A stretch of 64,000 nt of DNA, taken from assembly GCF_040802235.1 (NCBI RefSeq), contig NC_133158.1:36088001-36152000 (forward strand). Reading direction: 5' to 3'. This stretch comes from Manis javanica (lineage: Eukaryota > Chordata > Mammalia > Pholidota > Manidae). Positions 59,301 through 64,000 of this stretch are shown piece after piece (the first letter of the stretch is position 1; each line of letters begins with the position of its first letter). The notes below the pieces were generated by a model. It saw only the letters and a list, made by a program, of their open reading frames with translations. It was not told where the DNA came from and ran no database searches. A program made the translations under genes and the position numbers.

Positions 59301-59751
59301 CAATACACTCTGGAACCATCAGAAAAACCTTTCGACCTCAAATCTGTGCCCTTGGCCACCACGCCCATGGCAGAGCAGAGAACGGGTAGGTAACAGCTGT
59401 ACACCTTTCAGAGGCCCTCGGGGGCAGGCCTTCAGGAAGGGGCTGTACTGGAAGTGAGGCCACTGAGCCCCACTAACTAACCACGGTGGCTGGGGTTGGC
59501 TGAGAGGAGGGACTGATTCTTCCTCTGCCTCCAGGAAATGGTACACATACACACTAACCCCTGCTCTCTTCCCCACTTTTTCTGTACGTCCTTCTGTCTC
59601 AGGAGGTAGGACATTCTCGCTGGGTAATAGCACAGTGCCCATTACTGGAGTCACTGGTCACCATGTGTATTTGCTCCCACAGAAAGCACCCCCCTCACAG
59701 CAGCCAAGCAGCCTGAGAAAGTGGCGGCCACCCGGCAGGAGATCTTCCAGG
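44279..59751 (+). CDS. COPG1: Coatomer subunit gamma-1 (gamma-1-COP), exons 1-18, 3' end outside window
   Basis: Gamma-COP is a large subunit of the COPI coat, which buds Golgi vesicles for retrograde transport to the ER and within the Golgi. With zeta-, beta- and delta-COP it forms the adaptor-like F-subcomplex that binds Arf1-GTP and dilysine cargo. Eighteen exons, all with GT-AG introns and matching phases, give 1843 nt (614 codons plus 1 nt) with no stop. The protein opens [14 protein letters not shown] and is colinear with mammalian COPG1 as I know it; the full family length is about 874 residues. Residues 22-540 are the adaptin-N-type HEAT-repeat trunk. Residues 550-614 enter the hinge, which ends here in AATRQEIFQ. 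The appendage platform is missing because exon 19 onward lies beyond 64000. The start codon has A at -3 and follows the CpG-island promoter. COPG1 is preferred over COPG2 on overall wording; no frame damage was seen. Confidence 0.97.
44750..45000 (+). repeat. Ancient interspersed repeat in COPG1 intron 1
   Basis: 'cagcaaacaattattaagcgcttacagcatgccaggctctgtactg' followed by GA-rich text belongs to the same ancient repeat type as 23243-24340. The rest of intron 1 (44631-44749, 45001-45254) shows nothing notable. Confidence 0.45.
45255..45307 (+). CDS. COPG1: COPG1 exon 2
   Basis: Residues 13-30 ([18 protein letters not shown]). Acceptor ...CTGTAG, donor GAG|GTAAGA. Confidence 0.97.
45740..45820 (+). 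CDS. COPG1: COPG1 exon 3
   Basis: Residues 31-57, in phase ([17 protein letters not shown] onward). Start of the HEAT trunk. Donor CAG|GTATCA. Confidence 0.97.
46087..46158 (+). CDS. COPG1: COPG1 exon 4
   Basis: Residues 58-81 ([18 protein letters not shown] onward). Acceptor AAACAG, donor GAT|GTAAGT. Confidence 0.97.
46390..46469 (+). CDS. COPG1: COPG1 exon 5
   Basis: Residues 82-108 ([20 protein letters not shown] onward), ending after two bases of Ser108. Confidence 0.97.
46950..47560 (+). repeat. Ancient interspersed repeat in COPG1 intron 5
   Basis: 'aatattaagtgtctgccagtccctgtgtgtagttctgggaatatagcagcaaacaaaacagac', then 'ccaatgccaaggcctggagag', then 'gggagtgacctggtcagtttggagcgtt' is a long, diverged copy of the same ancient repeat type. 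46500-46949 has no recognisable feature. Confidence 0.55.
47610..47685 (+). CDS. COPG1: COPG1 exon 6
   Basis: Residues 108-133 ([20 protein letters not shown] onward). Donor GAT|GTGAGT. Confidence 0.97.
47941..48033 (+). CDS. COPG1: COPG1 exon 7
   Basis: Residues 134-164 ([20 protein letters not shown] onward). Donor CTG|GTGTGT is less canonical but phase and acceptor agree. Confidence 0.95.
48454..48540 (+). CDS. COPG1: COPG1 exon 8
   Basis: Residues 165-193 ([20 protein letters not shown] onward). Followed by intron 8 with the minisatellite. Confidence 0.97.
49060..49703 (+). repeat. 17-bp minisatellite with 51/102-bp higher-order units (intron 8)
   Basis: About 38 tandem units of 17 bp. 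Three variants alternate, ACCTGTAGGGGGTGCAT, ACCTGTAGGGGGCATGT and ACCTATGGGGAGCACAT, making a 51-bp unit. In the middle (about 49200-49480) a 102-bp unit repeats almost perfectly, differing by GGGTGCAT/GGGTACAT and GGGGGCATG/AGAGGGCATG. Because 51 is divisible by three, long stop-free frames run on both strands. These are artefacts, not genes. Confidence 0.97.
50405..50562 (+). CDS. COPG1: COPG1 exon 9
   Basis: Residues 194-246 ([20 protein letters not shown] onward). Intron 9 after it is only 88 bp. Confidence 0.97.
50651..50784 (+). CDS. COPG1: COPG1 exon 10
   Basis: Residues 246-291 ([20 protein letters not shown] onward, to APAVS plus one base). The donor CAG|GTTACC is weak. Confidence 0.95.
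51180..51375 (+). repeat. MIR SINE in COPG1 intron 10
   Basis: 'cctgggttggagtcctggccctgccc', then 'gaaatgtagatagtggtggtgcctgtcacataga', then 'ggcttagaacagtgcctagcacc' is MIR from the core to the 3' half. Confidence 0.8.
51400..51870 (+). repeat. Ancient interspersed repeat in intron 10
   Basis: 'atttaatgctcagtgctgtgtttgtgcagaaccctgtgctaggtagtcag' and the later 'ttcattcactgatacaggtgttcattc' are decayed pieces of an ancient repeat; low-confidence family relation to 46950-47560. 51871-52235 shows nothing assignable. Confidence 0.35.
52236..52410 (+). repeat. MIR SINE in intron 10
   Basis: 'gttgcttttcctctttgcgcctcagtctgggtagctgttcagtggggaaaataac' followed by 'cacagtgccaggcacacagcagatgctcaac' follows the MIR order. 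Confidence 0.75.
52668..52735 (+). CDS. COPG1: COPG1 exon 11
   Basis: Residues 291-313 ([20 protein letters not shown] onward). Acceptor CCCACAG, donor AAG|GTAAGA. Confidence 0.97.
53001..53189 (+). CDS. COPG1: COPG1 exon 12
   Basis: Residues 314-376 ([20 protein letters not shown] onward, ending ISDEFK). Trunk HEAT repeats. Confidence 0.97.
53190..54018. other. COPG1 intron 12
   Basis: No repeat was named with confidence. 53580-53800 is GA-rich and may be an ancient repeat scrap. No alternative exon is evident. Confidence 0.4.
54019..54114 (+). CDS. COPG1: COPG1 exon 13
   Basis: Residues 377-408 ([20 protein letters not shown] onward, ending MLREE). Confidence 0.97.
54780..54935 (-). repeat. 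MIR SINE in COPG1 intron 13
   Basis: 'acaatcttgtgatcctcataacaggcc', then 'tctctctttaaaaatcagggatctgagactcaaagacctgcc', then 'gagccaagatccagggccc' is a reverse-strand MIR. 54115-54779 and 54936-55709 hold nothing else assignable. Confidence 0.75.
55710..56310 (-). mobile_element. L1M fragment in COPG1 intron 13, antisense
   Basis: A reverse-strand L1 ORF2-end/3'UTR: 'gataaaatacgcaacataaaattaacattg', 'aatcacagtatttgtccttttgggactggc', 'ggctgaataatattccg' and 'gctattgtgaataatgctgctgggagc'. Antisense to the host gene, as is usual for tolerated intronic L1s. Confidence 0.85.
56574..56817 (+). CDS. COPG1: COPG1 exon 14
   Basis: Residues 409-490 ([20 protein letters not shown] onward), the largest exon in the window. 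Confidence 0.97.
57060..57175 (-). mobile_element. Short L1 fragment in intron 14
   Basis: 'gccatattgacatataactgacataccataaaattcacttgtaaatgggtgtacaattcagcg' is a reverse-strand L1 3' fragment. Confidence 0.7.
57591..57666 (+). CDS. COPG1: COPG1 exon 15
   Basis: Residues 490-515 ([20 protein letters not shown] onward). Donor AG|GTGAGT. Confidence 0.97.
57870..58430 (-). mobile_element. L1M fragment in intron 15, antisense
   Basis: 'ataattcataaactatgcaattcacccatttaaaatc', then 'gaagaaaccccatccccattcacagtcac', then 'ggcttcttcatttttccaaggttcatccatgttg' is an old reverse-strand L1M. Confidence 0.8.
58685..58788 (+). CDS. COPG1: COPG1 exon 16
   Basis: Residues 515-550 ([20 protein letters not shown] onward). 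End of the trunk. Confidence 0.97.
59025..59150 (-). repeat. Probable MIR SINE in intron 16
   Basis: 'catgtgtgtagcactttactctgtaagtcactctggtgtatatatatgtaattccctacaccaggcctgtggaggaggattagg' resembles the reversed MIR body, weakly. Confidence 0.45.
59260..59385 (+). CDS. COPG1: COPG1 exon 17
   Basis: Residues 550-592 ([20 protein letters not shown] onward). Trunk-hinge transition. Confidence 0.97.
59683..59751 (+). CDS. COPG1: COPG1 exon 18 (last in window)
   Basis: Residues 592-614 plus one base of 615 ([20 protein letters not shown] onward). Hinge. Donor G|GTGAGT starts intron 18, which continues past the window end. Confidence 0.96.
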
Positions 59752-59869
59752 GTGAGTAGCAATGCTTGGTGGGGCCCTTGGGACTGGCTTGATCTCGTCA
59801 GCTTGCGGGTAGCTGTCCTTGGGAATTAAGAGGAAGAACTGTTGTTCATTGGGTGTGTCCTGAGGGCTG

Positions 59870-60015
59870 GGCCATGAGAGTGCTCAAACAGCAAATTTGA
59901 GCCTCGGGGAAGTTACTGGATCCATTTGATATCTGAGGAGTCGGAAGCTGAGAGAGAGAGCAGCTTGCCCAAGGTTGCACAGTAGGAAAGTGGAGGGTCT
60001 GAAAGTAAGATCCAG
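59870..60015 (-). repeat. MIR SINE in intron 18
   Basis: 'gatatctgaggagtcggaagctgagagagagagcagcttgcccaaggttgcacagtaggaaagtggagggtctgaaag' is a reverse-strand MIR. Confidence 0.8.
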
Positions 60016-60179
60016 ATCAAACTGAAACTGGCTCAGAGCTGCCACTCGGCCTTCATTCTGATGCCTGAGGTCCCTAAAGCCCAGCCCAGGTCCGGATGTC
60101 TGATTCAGAACAGTTGGGGTCCAAAGACACTGGTCCTTTTTCTTGGGTTCCAGATGTGTTCAGTCCACATTGTCTAGTA

Positions 60180-60470
60180 TGGTTTTGCCTAGGTATTTAT
60201 CCATCCCTCTGGTCTTGAATTCATCTAATTGCCAGACAATTTATCCACTGAATTCCTTTCCTCAAGGACTAGCACATTCCCCTCTTCCTCCATGAAGGAT
60301 CACCTAAGCTCATCACTTCTATACCAGCTCTTCGGTCTTCCCTGAATAGTCTTGTATGGTCCTTCTATGTTCTTTTATATCCTCCGTCAGCACCTAGCAT
60401 AGTACCTGCCTTTCTCACAGCAGGCTCCCAGTTATTGTTGACTTAAATTAGGTCCTCCCATTCCACTCCA
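60180..60470 (+). repeat. Possible L2 fragment in intron 18
   Basis: 'cttttatatcctccgtcagcacctagcatagtacctgcc' resembles an L2 tail. The assignment is weak. Confidence 0.4.
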
Positions 60471-60559
60471 GCATCCTGTCTTCTGTCAGCAACTATCTTT
60501 GAGATTCAGCAAAGCTGGGATCCTGAGCTGACTGGGATCACTCTGATCTGAGACTTTTC

Positions 60560-60995
60560 CTCCTGTGTTAGTGCCCTCTTGCTGCTCTGGCAGATCACCA
60601 CAAACTTAGCAGCTTAACTCAACACAAATTCAGTATCTAACAGTTCTGTGTTCAGAAGGCCAAAGCGGGTTTCACTGTGTTGACAGTGCTGGGATCGCTC
60701 CAGAGGCTCTGGAGGCTATGGGAGAATTGTTTCCTTGTCTTTGCTAGTTTCTGGAGGCCGCCTACATTCCTAGCCAAGGAGTGCCCCACTCTATCATCAC
60801 AGCCAGCAGTGTAGCCTCTTCAAATTTCTCTAATAATCAGATAATTCAGGATGCAGCCAGATAATCCAGGATCATCTCTGTGTCTCAAGATCCAGCTTAA
60901 TCATATCTGCAGATTCTCTTTTACCATGTGATATAACATATTCACAGGCTCTGGGAATTAGCCTCTGGACATCTTGGGGTGTCTGCCCCAAGCAT
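60560..60995 (-). mobile_element. MLT1-type LTR in intron 18, reverse strand
   Basis: 'tgtgttagtgccctcttgctgctctggcagatcaccacaaacttagcagcttaa', then 'gtttccttgtctttgctagtttctggaggccgcc', then 'gatataacatattcacaggctctgggaatt' follows the reverse complement of an MLT1 LTR. Old and diverged. Confidence 0.75.
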
Positions 60996-61077
60996 TCTGC
61001 CATACCTTCCAAGGAAGCCTCCTTCTAAGCACCTTCGAGGGCATCAGTTTCATTTTAAACAATCTTCCCAAACCTAA

Positions 61078-61282
61078 CATTTATTGTTCACATTAAATTC
61101 CAGGAACATTGCTAGAGCTTCACATTTATTGCCTCATTTATCTTCACAGCAACCCTATGTGCAAGATCATTGTATTGATTTTATTGATAAAGAGTCAAAC
61201 TCAAAGGCATTAGCTGACAGCTACCAGCAGAGTCCTCCAGGTAGTAAGTGTCAGGTCTTGAAACTTAATGCCCAATGAAATA
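61078..61282 (-). repeat. MIR SINE in intron 18
   Basis: 'acatttattgcctcatttatcttcacagcaaccctatgtgcaagatcattg', then 'gataaagagtcaaactcaaaggc', then 'gtagtaagtgtcaggtcttga' is a reverse-strand MIR. Confidence 0.85.
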
Positions 61283-61611
61283 AATTCCCATAGAAAAGTG
61301 CTCTGGTAGCTGATGATCACAGTGGCCCAAAAGTTCCTCCTAGTATCTGAGTTGACTCTTCCTGGGCTTTATTGCCTGTGTATTCATTAGATACAGCCCT
61401 TCAGGCTGCAGAGGGCTGAAGCAGTCATGTTGACCATATGTGGGAGGAGAAGCAAAATCATAACAATAATCCCTACTTTCAGTGTCTATTCCTGAAACGT
61501 GAATTGAGTACCTTCTAAGTTCACAGCAAAATACCAGATCCCTGGCCTCGGGTCAATTCCTGGCCTTATAGAGTTCATTTCAATGGGGAAGACAGGTTGA
61601 AAATGTTGGAG

Positions 61612-61795
61612 CAGTGGTCTTCAAATAACTGCATACATCAGAGCCATCTGAGAGTGTTAGAAAGGCCTAGCTCCTGTACCCAGGGATTCTTATAGAACAA
61701 ATTTGGGATGGGTAGAAGGAGCTGAGTGTTTTCCTGAATAATTCTGATAAGGGTCATCTGTGTCTATAGTTTGAGGAGTCCCGCCCCTGCAGTGG
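61612..61795. mobile_element. hAT-Charlie-type nonautonomous element (MER3-like)
   Basis: 'gagcagtggtcttcaaataactgcatacatcagagccatctgagagtgtt', then 'cccagggattcttatagaac', then 'tcctgaataattctgataagggtcatctgtg', then 'gtttgaggagtcc' matches the layout of MER1-group hAT elements, with inverted ends CAGTGGTCTTCAA and TTTGAGGAGTCC. Confidence 0.65.
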
Positions 61796-62535
61796 AATAG
61801 GGGTGAGAGCAGCAGCGGTAGCATCATAGGCAAACATGTGCAGACAGCTGCCAGATGCCTCTTTTCACATGGATGGGCCTGGATAGGGGCTAGTGCCTGG
61901 GCCAGAGCACCTAGCCCAGTGCTGGAATCTGGCTGTGGGATGTAGGGACAGGCCGTACCAGGTGCCCAGGCCATCCTAAGTTGGGTTTTCTGCAACAGTC
62001 TGAGTCTGAAAAATCTCTATTCGTCATTTGTCTTAACTTAAAAATGTGTAGGACCATACTGACCTACTGGCCTACTAACCTACTAATTCATTGACCTCTG
62101 ATCCCTCCTCACTTCCCTCTCGGCCTTGGTCTGTCCTATCCCACTCACACAGACCCCTGCCCGCCCTACTCCCGGCTTCCTGCCACACACTTTCCCCACC
62201 CCCTACCCCCAATTGCGATCCCTCCTCTCCCCTTCCCCTTCCCCCCTTTGGCGCCCAGCACCCCTGAGAGGATCAGGACATGAAGATGCAGAGGCTGCTC
62301 TTCTGGCTCCTCCTGCTCGGGTGTCTCAGTCACTCAAACAGCAAGATGTTTTCACTTAAAACAGCCTTTCCTGTCATTACAAGTACTTCATAGACACACT
62401 TTTTAATGACTTTAAACTACTCTGTTACACAGATAGAGCGTAACTCACTGGACCTTGTATTCCCTTAATGTCGGGCATTTGGGATTCCAAATTTTCACTA
62501 AATGCTGCATAAAACACCCCTTTGGGTAAAAGGCT
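61796..62535. other. Intron 18 sequence without assigned features
   Basis: 62110-62250 is strongly pyrimidine-rich (C/T runs). No exon 19 of COPG1 is visible here: nothing matches the expected start of the appendage region. Confidence 0.5.
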
Positions 62536-62538
62536 GCA

Positions 62539-62645
62539 TCAGCTATGGTGACCTGCACGTTCAGCTGCATGATAAAATTCACTGTTGAGGAACTGTGGCT
62601 CCTTCCCACATACTTCATGAGTTTACCATGGAAGACATAGAGTTC
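62539..62645 (+). pseudogene. Possible gamma-COP-like coding remnant
   Basis: In one frame, 62551-62586 reads TCTFSCMIKFTV. As far as I recall, this is nearly identical to the appendage-domain segment of gamma-COP (CTFSCMMKFTV). After a frame change, 62619-62642 reads EFTMEDIE, resembling the downstream gamma-COP segment EYVLEDLE. The upstream bases 'aaaggctgcatcagctatggtgacctg' also align loosely to codons for the preceding residues. The real exon for this segment should lie downstream, after exon 19, so this would be a decayed extra copy (retrocopy fragment or exon duplication). It is short and recalled from memory, so tentative. Confidence 0.35.
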
Positions 62646-62699
62646 CCATCCGTCCTTGCCCGTATTTATTTTGCCTGACACTTGCCACCTGGGGCTTGA

Positions 62700-63935
62700 T
62701 GATTCTAAAATTCTGCAGAAGCTCACTGTTGGAGCTGCCATCCTTGGAGTTTTGGTGCTTGTCATTTATCTCTGGACAACTGTCCTTGTGATAAAACTTC
62801 GAGGATATCAAGTTAATTTATACCAGGTAACTGTGAAGATCAGTAATGTTGCAAAAGAAAATACAGAACTTGAGAAAAAAATACCTGCTTGGGAGCAGAA
62901 GATCAGCGAATCAGCAGAAGATCAAAGAAATGTCTCCAAGAAACTAAGAGGGAAAATAGGATTCTGTCTGATGCAGCCCTTATGTTTAAGCATGATACCA
63001 ACGGAGTTGAAGAGACCAATGGGATTTTGAGTGACATCCTTAGTACTTGGCTGTCTCAGAGAGGTCGGAAGTCAAGATTCAGGAGTTGGTTTAAATCGCC
63101 CTTGATGAAGCCTGTGTCAGTAAACCAAAAGTGAACTCGGAAGACCAGCATGTGCTGAAGGAAGGCATTGAGTTTCACCTTTGGAAGGAACTGACATGAG
63201 GTGAGAATGCTGAATGCTGAAAAATGTAACCTGGAAGAACATAAAAGAGACCCTAAACAAAGTTGTCATGTACTGAGGTCTGCAAAAGCTGCAAGGGGAG
63301 TAGAATTCAAACACCTGAAGAAGATCATAGACCTGTGTAATGAAAAGTATGCAGAAAAGAAAATGGCTGCAGATGAGAAGCCGAAGAAGCAGCACAATGA
63401 AAGCTTAAGAAGCACAAATCACCTTTTAGCTACAGAGGCGAAGTTGAAATCAGCAGAAAGAGGTAGAAAAGTGCAGGCGAGAAACTGAGCAATCTAAAAA
63501 CCATACCCTGCAGCAGACCACACCTTTCAAAACCCAGGTTACCTGCCAAGGAAAAAGGGTTCAAGACAACTGGACCAAGACTCAGATTTTGAGCAGGTTG
63601 GAGATTCAGCAGACCAGGGGTGCATGCACTTGAAACTCAGCCTGGAAAAGCAGAAGCTGCCTGAGGGATACAAGAGGCAGACACCAATGCCTGGCAGACC
63701 TGAGAAACAGAACCCTGGGCATAGAGGTTCAGGATGCGGTGCAGCTCCCAGGAGGAACTGTGGCTCCTTCCCGAATAAGGGTGCCTCTGAGGGCCAAGTC
63801 CATATGGATGCAGGAAGACCTCATTTCCCAAGACCGCCCTGCATGCCCTACCTGATGGGCTGCCGTCCATCACCATTCGTCACCTATGGACCACCTCCAC
63901 CTGCTCCTCCACCACTCAGACTATCAGTTTAAAAT
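62700..63935 (+). pseudogene. Decayed MIA3/TANGO1-like retrocopy in COPG1 intron 18
   Basis: MIA3 (TANGO1) is the ER-exit-site receptor that loads collagen into COPII carriers. This intronless copy matches its cytosolic half in order. The transmembrane segment with IYLWTTVLVIKLRGYQV lies at about 62765-62815. First coiled-coil text follows (KENTELEKKIPAWEQKI, then QETKRENRILSD after a frame change near 62900). Next come second coiled-coil text (KCNLEEHKRDPKQ at about 63220) and proline-rich text (MPGRPEKQNP near 63690, then TYGPPPPAPPP near 63885). Large internal parts are missing, and several stops and frameshifts exist (open pieces 62656-63030, 62889-63134, 63201-63488, 63624-63932). No lumenal SH3 region is present. 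No poly-A tail is seen before the window ends. The related cTAGE5/MIA2 fits less well. Not expected to encode a working protein. Confidence 0.7.
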
Positions 63936-64000
63936 TTGGAGAGGACCCTGAGCTGTGACCAGTAGGCTGTGGCAATGATACATTTAGAAAAATGTCATAA

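Noticed and set aside
62445..62765. 106-codon minus frame upstream of the MIA3-like copy
   Set aside because: No recognised domain. The + strand gives a better explanation for parts of it (gamma-COP-like and MIA3-like text), so I treat it as a shadow frame.
59752..64000. Search for COPG1 exon 19 and later exons
   Set aside because: No segment matches the expected start of the appendage region with proper splice sites. The gamma-COP-like text at 62551 lacks an acceptor or donor and is frame-broken, so it was not called an exon.

Overview
This is a stretch of a placental-mammal nuclear genome. The evidence is intron-interrupted coding sequence with GT-AG splice sites, a CpG-island promoter, and mammal-wide repeats: MIR, L2, MaLR LTRs (MST, MLT1), MER5A, a Tigger element, and many L1 copies. 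I see no Alu, B1/B2, carnivore CAN, ruminant Bov-tA or other obvious young SINE, although comparatively young L1 copies are common. The species cannot be named from the sequence. A non-primate, non-rodent lineage with weak SINE activity fits best (inference).

Positions 1-44000 are intergenic. I find no convincing protein-coding host gene there. The stretch is a mosaic of transposon debris: old L1M fragments (0-3.3, 8.5-10, 20.2-20.9, 31.8-32.7 and 40.5-42.3 kb); MaLR and other LTRs (4.5, 12.9, 13.6, 16.5, 19.1, 19.7, 23.4 and 32.7 kb); and a younger L1 lineage. That younger lineage appears as short 3'-end insertions (7.4, 14.5, 21.3 kb), a head-to-tail pile-up of four truncated copies (25.0-30.9 kb), and one nearly full-length copy with 5'UTR, ORF1, ORF2 and 3'UTR (33.5-39.8 kb). 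All L1 reading frames carry stops or frameshifts. The main non-repeat feature is a small isolated CpG-rich block with a CACGTG E-box at 10.75-10.99 kb.

From 44.1 kb to the end lies the 5' two-thirds of COPG1, which encodes coatomer subunit gamma-1 (gamma-COP) of the COPI coat, on the + strand. Its TATA-less CpG-island promoter has two NRF1-type palindromes and an ETS site just upstream of the ATG at 44279. Eighteen exons were placed to the base. Together they give 1843 nt, or 614 complete codons of about 874 expected. The window ends inside intron 18, so the appendage domain exons lie beyond it.

The COPG1 introns hold a 17-bp minisatellite with 51/102-bp higher-order structure (intron 8), reverse-strand L1 pieces (introns 13-15), MIRs, an MLT1 LTR, and, in intron 18, a decayed MIA3/TANGO1-like retrocopy. 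Just upstream of that retrocopy is a short gamma-COP-like peptide remnant. I find no evidence for a new molecular system. The composite retrocopy region, the orphan CpG block and the minisatellite best deserve a second look.
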